Origin: Pseudomonadota bacterium
Lineage (GTDB): Bacteria > Pseudomonadota > Gammaproteobacteria > Burkholderiales > Burkholderiaceae_B
Direction of reading: 5' to 3'
NCBI GenBank assembly: GCA_023386765.1
Contig: JAEWJD010000337.1
Location: 1 to 8,019, forward strand
DNA: 8,019 bases
The notes under the pieces were generated by a model. It was not told the origin of the DNA and searched no databases. It was given only the letters and a program-made list of their open reading frames with translations. Shown piece after piece: positions 1 to 6,325 of the stretch. A program made the position numbers and the translations under genes. Position 1 is the first letter of the stretch. The number at the start of each line of letters is the position of its first letter.

Positions 1-758
1 AACAGGCCGACGCCGTGGTCAACTGCGTGGCCGGCGCGCCGGAAACCATGGTCAACGGCGCCCTGGCGCTAGCCCAGGCCCTGGCCGAGCTGCCCACCCG
101 ACGGCTGGTGCATTTCAGCTCCATGGCCGTCTATGGCGATGCCCGCGGCACGATCGACGACACCCATCCGCTGGCCCAGGGGCTGAGCGGCTACGGAGGC
201 GCCAAGGTGCAGGCCGAGCAGGTACTGGCCGCGCATGCCGATCGGGTGGTGCTGCGCCCGGGCTGCATCTACGGCCCGGACAGCCCCCAGTGGAGCACCC
301 GCATTGCACGCCTGCTGCGCGCACACCGCATCGGGGATCTGGGCGCCGGCGGCGACGGCTGCAGCAACCTGGTCTATATCGACGACGTGGTCGCGGCCGT
401 GCTCGCGGGTCTGCGAAGCCCGGCCGTGGGCGCGTTCAACCTCGCCATGGACGATGCGCCCGACTGGAACGGCTACTTTCTCGCCTACGCCCGGGCGCTG
501 GGTGCGGTGCCCTTGCACCGTATCGGCGCACGCCGCCTGAAAATCGAGACCCACCTGCTGGCGCCGGCCCTGAAGATCGCCGAGATCGGTCTGCGCCGCC
601 TGGGACTGCAGGTGCCGCCGCCCATCCCCCCGTCCCTGGCTCGCTTGTGGCGCCAGGATATCCGCCTGCTCGCCACGCGTGCCCGCGAGCAACTGGCAGT
701 GCACTGGACCCCGCTGCAGGCCGGCCTGGCGGCCACCGTGGCCGGCTCACGTCCATGA
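1..758 (+). CDS. NAD-dependent epimerase/dehydratase (SDR superfamily), 5'-truncated by window edge
   Basis: This is the C-terminal 251 residues of an extended short-chain dehydrogenase/reductase of the nucleotide-sugar epimerase/dehydratase type. The reading frame is open from base 3, so the start lies upstream; a GTG at 15 is probably just an internal valine. Visible family marks are the strand 'DAVVNCVAG' at the left edge, the catalytic serine region 'VHFSSMAVYG' (Ser39/Ser40 counted from base 3), and the active-site Tyr-x-x-x-Lys as 'YGGAK' (Tyr64, Lys68). These are followed by 'LRPGCIYGP' and 'NLVYIDDVVAA', typical of the substrate-binding half. The N-terminal Rossmann GxxGxxG NAD-binding motif, roughly the first 60 to 70 residues, is outside the window. 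Such enzymes epimerise, dehydrate or reduce nucleotide sugars in the cytoplasm; the substrate cannot be told here. The stop TGA overlaps the next gene's ATG (ATGA), so the two are probably co-translated. The neighbouring glycosyltransferases support a role in sugar-precursor supply (inference). Confidence 0.88.
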   Translation, partial: QADAVVNCVAGAPETMVNGALALAQALAELPTRRLVHFSSMAVYGDARGTIDDTHPLAQGLSGYGGAKVQAEQVLAAHADRVVLRPGCIYGPDSPQWSTRIARLLRAHRIGDLGAGGDGCSNLVYIDDVVAAVLAGLRSPAVGAFNLAMDDAPDWNGYFLAYARALGAVPLHRIGARRLKIETHLLAPALKIAEIGLRRLGLQVPPPIPPSLARLWRQDIRLLATRAREQLAVHWTPLQAGLAATVAGSRP

Positions 759-1819
759 CGAACCACGTCCCGCCGCTCACGCAACCCTTTCAGCAAGGAG
801 GCAATACCTTGGGCTACCCCTATCGCGTCGCCGCGCAGATCAGCATGTATCCCATGGATTACCCCCATGCCGCCTTGCTGTTGCCGCATCAGATCCGTGT
901 CTGGGCACCAATGGTCGATCGCATCGTGGTCACCATCGATACCCATCGCAGCCGCACAGGCCGCTATCGCGGCAATCACTTCGAGGAGTACCGCGACAAG
1001 CTGCTCGCGCTGGCGCGCGACCTGCAACGCGAGACGCCCCAACTAGAAGTGATCGAGGTCGATTACAGCGACCGTGCCCGGCACGAAGTGGCCCAGTCCT
1101 TCTTTGGCCTGGACGACATTCCGGTCAAGGCCTGGGACGGCGGGCCCTTTTATGCCTATTTCTATGGCATGCACCACAGTCAGGCCCGCTACATCGTGCA
1201 CTTTGACGGCGACATGCTGTTTGGCGGCGGCAGCCACCGCTGGGTGGAAGAAGCCATCGCCTTCACCGAAGATGATCCGACCGTCTTGCTGACCGGCCCC
1301 TTCCCGGGCCCGCCCGCCGGGGACGCCGTCATCCATGGCCACGGCCTGCCCGAACCGCAGCGCATCGAGGTGGCCGGGGCACCCGCCTATCGTTTTCAAA
1401 GTGCCAGCACGCGTATCTTCATGCTCGACATGGAACGCCTGCGCGAGACCCTGGGGGTCCTGCCCCTGCTGCCGCCCGGCCCTGTGCAACGCCTCAAATC
1501 CCATGTGCTCGGGCACCCGCCGCTGGCGCGTGAAGCCGAAGTGATCCTGGGTGAAGTGCTGCGTACCCACGGCCTGTACCGGGTAGACCTGCTGGGATCC
1601 GGCCCGGGCCTGTGGTCGCTGCATCCCCCCTACCGGGGCGCGGCGTTCTATCGTCAGCTTCCCGAGGTGATTGCGGCCGTCGAAGCCGGCACGCTGCCCG
1701 CCGCGCAATGCGGCCACTATGACATCCACGACAGCGTGATCGACTGGTCCGATCAGCGTGCCGCCACGCGCCGCCACAAACGCTGGCTGCGCATGGCCAA
1801 GGACCGGCTGCGCCGTTAG
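755..1819 (+). CDS. Putative GT-A-type glycosyltransferase, family uncertain (start at ATG 755 or TTG 809)
   Basis: The protein is 354 residues from ATG 755, or 336 from an in-frame TTG at 809. It has no signal peptide or membrane segment and is probably cytoplasmic or membrane-associated. A GT-A-like plan is visible: a starting strand 'VAAQISMYPMDYP' (residues 25-37), a second strand 'VDRIVVTIDTH' (54-64), then 'YIVHFDGDMLFGG' (146-158). In that last motif Asp151-Gly-Asp153 looks like the metal- and nucleotide-sugar-binding DxD motif. The C-terminal part has 'GLWSLHPPYRG' (285-295) and ends in a basic tail 'RRHKRWLRMAKDRLRR', which could touch membrane or polyanion. It lacks the usual GT2 opening (VSVIIPTYN-like), so I cannot assign a CAZy family. 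ATG 755 overlaps the epimerase stop (ATGA) but has no Shine-Dalgarno sequence, whereas TTG 809 has an excellent one; the short form is quite possible. The gene's TAG stop overlaps the stop of the convergent acyltransferase gene. Acceptor and donor are unknown. Confidence 0.72.
   Translation: MTNHVPPLTQPFQQGGNTLGYPYRVAAQISMYPMDYPHAALLLPHQIRVWAPMVDRIVVTIDTHRSRTGRYRGNHFEEYRDKLLALARDLQRETPQLEVIEVDYSDRARHEVAQSFFGLDDIPVKAWDGGPFYAYFYGMHHSQARYIVHFDGDMLFGGGSHRWVEEAIAFTEDDPTVLLTGPFPGPPAGDAVIHGHGLPEPQRIEVAGAPAYRFQSASTRIFMLDMERLRETLGVLPLLPPGPVQRLKSHVLGHPPLAREAEVILGEVLRTHGLYRVDLLGSGPGLWSLHPPYRGAAFYRQLPEVIAAVEAGTLPAAQCGHYDIHDSVIDWSDQRAATRRHKRWLRMAKDRLRR
795..801 (+). promoter_or_regulatory. Strong Shine-Dalgarno (AAGGAGG) before in-frame TTG 809
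   Basis: AAGGAGG matches the anti-Shine-Dalgarno core and sits 7 bases before TTG 809, which is in frame with the glycosyltransferase. The ATG at 755 has no purine-rich site ahead of it (GGCTCACGTCC). This supports TTG 809 as the true or an additional start, making the first 18 residues of the long form optional. The bases also encode part of the long form (Gln-Gln-Gly-Gly), so chance is possible. Confidence 0.6.
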
Positions 1820-2847
1820 GCGGCCGCCGGCACCCGCGGCTTTCTGAAAACGTTGATCAGCGGGCGCTCCAGCCACTGGTAGACCAGCAGGCCGGCGATG
1901 CTGCAGGCCAGCACGCCTGCCAGGCAGAACAGTACCTGCCCGCCCGGCAGGCTATCCAGGTGCAAGCGCCGCCAGGCCTGGCTCAAGGCCGACAGTACGA
2001 AGGCGTGCGACAGATAGAGCGAATATGATGCGTCGCCCAGCTTGTGCAACCATCGCATGGGCGGCAGGCCGCCGAAACGTTCGAGCATGATGGCGCCCAC
2101 CACGATCGCCATGGCCGGCAACCCCATGGTGAGCGGACGCGAGGCGCCGGGGAAGTACCAGGCCAGAATCCCGAAGGCGGCAAAGCCACCCAGCACCAGC
2201 AGCCAGGCCAGCGCCGTCGAGCCGCTGCGGCGATCCCGCAGGAACCATGCCCCCACCACCATACCGAACAGGAATTCCAGCACGATATCGGAAGTGTAGA
2301 CCTGCAGGATGGGGGTCTGGTCGGTGGCCACAAACCAGCCGATCAGGCACATCCCCAGCAGCACGGCCGTGGTGGCGGCGAAGCGCCAGGCAATGGGCAA
2401 CAGCAGCGCCAGGCCGAAGATGACGTAGTACAACATCTCATAATTCAGCGTCCAGCCCACCGTAAGCACGGGCTCGATGTGGCCGGCCGGATTGGGCGCC
2501 ATGATGAAGAAATACGAGGCGATCACGTGGCCCAGGCCGAAGCGCGTGGTCTGCAACAGCTGCGGCGCCACCAGCATGACGCCGACCGCCACTGAGGTCA
2601 GTACCCAGTACAGCGGAATGATGCGCACCGCGCGACGCCGATAGAACTCCAGCACGCCGACCTTCTTGCCCCGCGTGGTGATCCACATCAGAAAGCCGCT
2701 GAGCACGAAGAAAATGTCGACCCCGGCAGCCATCCAGTGTGGCCAATAGCCCTCGAACCCCATGCGTTCGAGCTGGGGATGCAAGTGCACCAGCACCACC
2801 ATCATGGCGGCGACGCCGCGCAGATACTGTATCGAAAGAATATCCAT
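1816..2847 (-). CDS. Acyltransferase-3 family membrane acyltransferase, ExoZ-like (probable polysaccharide O-acetyltransferase)
   Basis: This 343-residue protein is almost wholly hydrophobic, with about ten membrane segments, a usual length for the acyltransferase 3 family of inner-membrane enzymes. Family motifs appear in order: 'IQYLRGVAAMMVVLVHLH' at the N-terminus (Arg10, His21, the conserved Arg and catalytic-type His); 'VDIFFVLSGFLMW' (43-55); the basic loop 'YRRRAVRIIPLYW' (69-81); 'GWTLNYEMLYY' (131-141, with conserved Glu137); and 'LGDASYSLYLSH' near the C-terminus. The opening and the GWTLNYE motif resemble ExoZ, the succinoglycan acetyltransferase, more than OafA-type proteins with an SGNH domain, which is absent here. 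The expected role is transfer of an acetyl (or other acyl) group from a cytoplasmic donor onto a lipid-linked or growing glycan. It is the last gene of the minus-strand set, 67 bases after the flippase stop. Ahead of ATG there is only a weak ribosome site (GGTGG). Its TAA stop overlaps the facing gene's TAG. Confidence 0.9.
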   Translation of the reverse strand: MDILSIQYLRGVAAMMVVLVHLHPQLERMGFEGYWPHWMAAGVDIFFVLSGFLMWITTRGKKVGVLEFYRRRAVRIIPLYWVLTSVAVGVMLVAPQLLQTTRFGLGHVIASYFFIMAPNPAGHIEPVLTVGWTLNYEMLYYVIFGLALLLPIAWRFAATTAVLLGMCLIGWFVATDQTPILQVYTSDIVLEFLFGMVVGAWFLRDRRSGSTALAWLLVLGGFAAFGILAWYFPGASRPLTMGLPAMAIVVGAIMLERFGGLPPMRWLHKLGDASYSLYLSHAFVLSALSQAWRRLHLDSLPGGQVLFCLAGVLACSIAGLLVYQWLERPLINVFRKPRVPAAA

Positions 2848-2914
2848 AAACCACCGTCCGGCGTGGCAGCTCCATGCCGCCGCGCGCCCTGTCCTTTCAT
2901 TCGGCCCGTGCCGC
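2848..2914. other. Longest intergenic stretch in the window (67 bases)
   Basis: This lies between the flippase stop and the acyltransferase start. I see no convincing -35/-10 promoter pair, no terminator-like stem followed by a T run, and no repeat. The minus-strand text contains AAAGGA early and GGTGG close to the ATG. It is probably a spacer within the operon, although a weak internal promoter cannot be excluded by eye. Confidence 0.5.
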
Positions 2915-4192
2915 TCAGGGCCGGGCCGGCCCCTGTCGATCGGCGCGTGCTTCGCGCCAGGCCAGCCACCCTACCACCGCGCCATAGCAGGCCTCACCCG
3001 CCACGATGCCGATCGCGGCACCGACCGGACCCCAGGCCAGCATCCCGGCATAGCTGATGCCCAGCGCCAGCACGGCACAGATCAGCGCCGAACCGCTCAA
3101 CACCCGGAAACGCTGGCGCACCACCAGCAACATCATCACCGGCTCGCGCAGCACCATCAGCACGAACAGGGCGATCCACCACAGCAGCAAAGCATCGCGC
3201 TGAGCGAAATCCTTGCGCATCACGTCCAGGAAGATCCACTCGCGCAGCCACCACAGCACGGCCCCGAACAGCAGCGTGAACAGCGCCAGCCCGAGCGAGA
3301 ACAGTACCAGGCGGCGCAAGGTGCGATAGGCGCCCTGCGCATGCACCCAGCCCGATGCGAGCGGGGCCAGCTGTTTCTGCAGACCCGCCAGCAACAAATT
3401 GATCGGCATCAGCGTCAGGCGCGTGGCTGCCAACGCGGCCACCGCCGTCAGGTCCAGCGTAGCCGCGGTCAGGAAGTTGTAGCCCTGGTTGAACAACCAA
3501 TAGATGACACCCCCCGACGCCGCCCAGAAACCGACCCGCGCGATCTCACGCAGGCGGCCGCGCGGTGCTGCGGCATCGATGTCGCTTCCCAGCCGGCGGC
3601 GCAGCAGTGCCGCGCACACCAGCGAAGCCACCGCAGCGGCCAGCAGCGCGCCGCTGGCCGGTTGGCCGCCCTGCACCGCCAGGCCCACCCCGCCCAGCAG
3701 CAACAGCACATAGGCCACGTCGGCCGCCAGGACCTGCTGCGGGCGCTGATACATCAGGAGGATGCCACGCAGATACTCCCGGTACAGCGCAGCCAGGATC
3801 AGCAGCAGCGCGGCAGCGGCGACCCCTGCGGTCTCGGCCGACAACACCCCCAGCGCCCAGCCGCCCGCCACCCCCGCCAGTGCCAGCGGAGCGGCCCAGG
3901 CCGCCAGGCGCAACTGGTCGCGCAGCAGGCTGCCCATCCATTGGCGGCGCGCCACCGCATCGAGTGACGGCAGCCGCACCACGACGGGTGTGCCGATGAA
4001 GGTGCCCTGCAAGGTGGTCAGCAGCATCATGGCATTGAAGGCCAGGATGTAATAGCCGTACTGGGTTTCAGAGGCGTAGCGGATCAGCAGCAGCCCGGCG
4101 GCCTGATTGGCCGCCGATAGCATGGCCTGGTCAATGATGGCGCTGCCGAACAGGCGCGCCAGGGCCGGCGTCGAACCGCGAGACGAGCTCAC
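2915..4192 (-). CDS. Polysaccharide flippase, Wzx-like (MOP superfamily)
   Basis: The protein has 425 residues and about twelve predicted membrane helices, spread from residue 12 to about 412 with short, often Arg-rich loops. That is the length and topology of polysaccharide transporters of the MOP/MATE superfamily (Wzx and related). Supporting features are the first helix 'FGSAIIDQAMLSAANQAAG' with polar residues inside a hydrophobic stretch, the 'QYGYYILAFNAMML' segment that resembles the usual 'yG.y.l......l' after helix 1 in this family, and a central hydrophilic loop at about 197-216. The role expected is moving undecaprenyl-linked glycan from the cytoplasmic to the periplasmic face of the inner membrane. 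I chose GTG 4192 because it overlaps the stop of the upstream glycosyltransferase gene (GTGA) and precedes helix 1. The frame stays open farther upstream, but there it only mirrors the glycosyltransferase gene. No good Shine-Dalgarno is seen, suggesting translational coupling. Assignment to a specific flippase family or substrate is not possible by eye. Confidence 0.85.
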   Translation of the reverse strand: MSSSRGSTPALARLFGSAIIDQAMLSAANQAAGLLLIRYASETQYGYYILAFNAMMLLTTLQGTFIGTPVVVRLPSLDAVARRQWMGSLLRDQLRLAAWAAPLALAGVAGGWALGVLSAETAGVAAAALLLILAALYREYLRGILLMYQRPQQVLAADVAYVLLLLGGVGLAVQGGQPASGALLAAAVASLVCAALLRRRLGSDIDAAAPRGRLREIARVGFWAASGGVIYWLFNQGYNFLTAATLDLTAVAALAATRLTLMPINLLLAGLQKQLAPLASGWVHAQGAYRTLRRLVLFSLGLALFTLLFGAVLWWLREWIFLDVMRKDFAQRDALLLWWIALFVLMVLREPVMMLLVVRQRFRVLSGSALICAVLALGISYAGMLAWGPVGAAIGIVAGEACYGAVVGWLAWREARADRQGPARP

Positions 4193-5379
4193 CGCGAATC
4201 CCGCTCGGTCTTGATCCAGTGCTTGTTGCGCCGGTTGCGCAACAGCACATAGAGCTTCCACAGCACGAAGAACGGCGCACGCGCCAGGTCCAGCAAGGCG
4301 CGAGGCCCCAAGGGAGAAAGCTGCCAGCCGCGCAACACATGCAGGGCCAGCACCGCCAACAGACACAGCGCCAGCACCGGCCAGGCCCACAGGCCCGCCG
4401 CCGGCAGCAGCAGCGCGGCCAGGCAGCCCAGTATCCCAAGTACCACGGTCTGCAGCACGATGTAGCCCAGCGGCAGCGTCAGCAGGTCGATAGCCAGTTC
4501 CAGGCAGATCCAGCTGGGCTGACGCAGCGCCCGCCCCATCAGACGCCCCACATAGGCACGCACCACGGCCAGGCGGCCGCCCTCCCAGCGTTGGCGCTGG
4601 CTGCGCGAACCCCGCTCGGAGGCGATCAGTTCGGCATCGGCGCTGGCCTCGTCGATGTACACCACGCGGTAGCCCTTCAGGCCCAGCACGATGCCGTACT
4701 CCAAGTCTTCCGTCATGGAGTGGATATTGAAGGGGACCTCGCGCAGCAGCGCATGCGTCATGCACATGCCGTTGCCGCGCAGGCCGCAGGATGCCCGCAA
4801 ACGCTCGCGGGCGCGGCCACGCACGGCATGGAAGGCCCCATAGGCCATGGTGATCAGACGGGTGCGCCACGAGTCGTTGGGATTGAGCACCCCATAGTGG
4901 ACCTGCATGACCTCGGCGCCGCTCTCGATGCGTGCGGCATAGGCCGACAGCAGATTGGGCGTGACCTCGGTGTCCGCGTCGATGACGGCCACGGCCTGGG
5001 CGAAGCCATCAGCGGCGCTGCACGCAATCCCGTATTCCAGCGCATAGCCCTTGCCACGCCGCACGTCATCCTGACGTTCGATCACGCGTGCGCCGGCGGC
5101 CCGCGCCAACGCGGCCGTGTCATCGCTGCAGTTATCGGCAATGACCACGATGCGAAAGTGCTCGCGCGGCCAATCCACGGCCGCCAGGCTGCGCACGGTG
5201 CGCTCGATCACGGCGGTTTCATTGTGCGCGGGCACCAGGATGTCAAAGCGCAGCGTACGCTCACGCGGCTGCGGACGCGACAAGCGCGCCGACAGCAGGG
5301 TCAGCACGCCGAGATACAGCGTGGCCAGCGTCACGGGAAGGGCCACGATGGCCAGAATCAGGTGCAGAAGGATCGCCAT
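4189..5379 (-). CDS. Membrane GT2 glycosyltransferase with synthase-type motifs
   Basis: The protein has 396 residues. An N-terminal membrane helix (about 2-30) is followed by a cytoplasmic GT2 domain and two or three C-terminal helices (about 292-350, possibly 367-380). Catalytic motifs are plain: 'FDILVPAHNE' (45-54), 'VVIADNCSDDT' (78-88), the DxD motif 'IDADTE' (133-138), the TED motif 'MTEDLEYG' (222-229, base-type Asp225), and a QxxRW motif as 'QRQRW' (261-265). The TED plus QxxRW pair is found in processive synthases such as BcsA, IcaA/PgaC and hyaluronan synthase, and also in some non-processive membrane GT2 enzymes. It should transfer a sugar from a nucleotide donor, probably to lipid-linked acceptor or growing polymer at the inner membrane. 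ATG 5379 has GAGG 5 bases ahead, overlapping the previous gene's stop; the gap is 7 bases. The TGA stop overlaps the flippase GTG. Sugar specificity is unknown. There is no PilZ or other regulatory domain. Confidence 0.9.
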   Translation of the reverse strand: MAILLHLILAIVALPVTLATLYLGVLTLLSARLSRPQPRERTLRFDILVPAHNETAVIERTVRSLAAVDWPREHFRIVVIADNCSDDTAALARAAGARVIERQDDVRRGKGYALEYGIACSAADGFAQAVAVIDADTEVTPNLLSAYAARIESGAEVMQVHYGVLNPNDSWRTRLITMAYGAFHAVRGRARERLRASCGLRGNGMCMTHALLREVPFNIHSMTEDLEYGIVLGLKGYRVVYIDEASADAELIASERGSRSQRQRWEGGRLAVVRAYVGRLMGRALRQPSWICLELAIDLLTLPLGYIVLQTVVLGILGCLAALLLPAAGLWAWPVLALCLLAVLALHVLRGWQLSPLGPRALLDLARAPFFVLWKLYVLLRNRRNKHWIKTERDSR

Positions 5380-5384
5380 GACAG

Positions 5385-5388
5385 CCTC
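5385..5388 (-). promoter_or_regulatory. Shine-Dalgarno GAGG for the membrane GT2 gene
   Basis: GAGG lies 5 bases ahead of ATG 5379 and shares bases with the TGA stop of the preceding glycosyltransferase gene (5387..5389). A ribosome finishing the first gene would therefore end on the start site of the next. It supports the chosen start and operon coupling. Confidence 0.55.
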
Positions 5389-6325
5389 ACGCGTACTCTT
5401 GATAATGCCCGCCCCAGAGGGTGGACAGTTTGCCGTAATTGGCCCAGGCCCGCGCCAGCCAGTGCACCCCGCGATGGCGCGCCACGGGCCAGGTCACAAG
5501 CGCCAGCCCGCCGGCGACCACCATCTGCAACAGGGCACGGCCGAAGAAAACCAGGCTGCGCCCCAGATCGGGTTGCACGCCCAGCCGCCCATGGCGGAAA
5601 TGAATGGCGAAATCCTGGCCGCCGCGCAGGGCACGGCGCAGGATCCAGCCGGTTTTCAGGCGGCTGTCCGGCACCGGCTCGCTGACCTCGGCCTCGTCGC
5701 ACCAGACCAGGCGCACGCCCTGGTTGATCAGGCGCATGAGCAGATCGCCGTCTTCGCCTCCGCTCAGGCCCAGCGCCGGGTCGAAGACGGGGTCCAGGCC
5801 CTCCAGGCGGTCGGCACGCAGCAACACGTTGCCCATGCGCATGGCGTGGTGCGGCACCGGCGTGCCGGTTTTGAAACGCGCCCAATCATAGAAGCCGCCC
5901 CGCCGCACCCAGGCCGGGGCATGATCCGGTACCTCGGCCAGCACCGGCGCCAGCACGCCGTGAGCGCGGAAATCGCGCGCGGTGGCGCGCAGGCGCTCAA
6001 GCCAGTACGGCGGCGCACGCTCGTCATCGTCCAGGAAGGCCAGCCACTCGCCGGTGGCCAACGCCACCGTCATGTTGCGCGTGAGCGAAATATTCTTCTC
6101 CGGCTGCAGGGCGTACACGACCTGCACCCCCCGGGCGGCAAAGGCCGGCTGCATCGTGAGCATCACCGCTTCGGCGCTGCCGTGGGCATCGTTGTCGACC
6201 ACCACCAGTTGCACCGGCATGAGCGTCTGCGCCAGCAGATCCTCCAGCAGGGCCTGCAATTGATCAAGCCGCCGATAGGTGGCGATGCAGACCGAGATAC
6301 GGCCGGGATAGTCGGGCGCACTCAT
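5387..6325 (-). CDS. GT2 family glycosyltransferase
   Basis: This 312-residue protein opens with the classic GT2 strand 'RISVCIATYRRLDQL' (9-23), followed by 'VQLVVVDNDAHGS' (38-50, nucleotide-binding Asp44 and Asp46). Next come 'NISLTRNMTVALATGEWLAFLDDDERAP' split over 78-105, where Asp99-Asp100-Asp101 is the metal-binding DxD, and 'LGLSGGEDGDLLMRL' (185-199, Glu191-Asp192 as the probable catalytic-base region). The arrangement matches non-processive GT-A enzymes that add one sugar, with an inverting mechanism known for family GT2. A hydrophobic stretch near the C-terminus (about 257-280) may attach it to the membrane; otherwise it is soluble and cytoplasmic. ATG 6325 overlaps the stop of the glycoside hydrolase gene (ATGA) and has GAGGAAA ahead, a good ribosome site. 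It sits 7 bases before the membrane GT2 gene. It probably builds the repeat unit of the same glycan (inference); donor and acceptor cannot be predicted. Confidence 0.9.
   Translation of the reverse strand: MSAPDYPGRISVCIATYRRLDQLQALLEDLLAQTLMPVQLVVVDNDAHGSAEAVMLTMQPAFAARGVQVVYALQPEKNISLTRNMTVALATGEWLAFLDDDERAPPYWLERLRATARDFRAHGVLAPVLAEVPDHAPAWVRRGGFYDWARFKTGTPVPHHAMRMGNVLLRADRLEGLDPVFDPALGLSGGEDGDLLMRLINQGVRLVWCDEAEVSEPVPDSRLKTGWILRRALRGGQDFAIHFRHGRLGVQPDLGRSLVFFGRALLQMVVAGGLALVTWPVARHRGVHWLARAWANYGKLSTLWGGHYQEYA

Noticed and set aside
290..754. Upstream extension of the plus-strand glycosyltransferase into the epimerase gene
   Set aside because: The extension is Arg/Pro/Gly-rich shadow of the epimerase, which has intact SDR motifs in its own frame.
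1780..1860. Possible transcription terminator at the convergent junction
   Set aside because: I found no strong stem followed by a T run on either strand; the sequence is coding on both sides right up to the overlapping stops.
1043..1876. Minus-strand open frame of 277 codons opposite the plus-strand glycosyltransferase
   Set aside because: It overlaps both the glycosyltransferase and the acyltransferase end, has no recognisable motif, and would break the convergent layout.
2762..3967. Plus-strand open frame of 401 codons opposite the flippase
   Set aside because: It is a Gln/His/Arg-rich string with no domain, explained as an antisense mirror of the Leu/Ala-rich membrane gene.
4193..4870. 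Upstream extension of the flippase frame, giving a 651-residue protein
   Set aside because: The extra 226 residues lie wholly inside the membrane GT2 gene in another frame, lack membrane character and show typical shadow composition. GTG 4192 gives the family's usual length.
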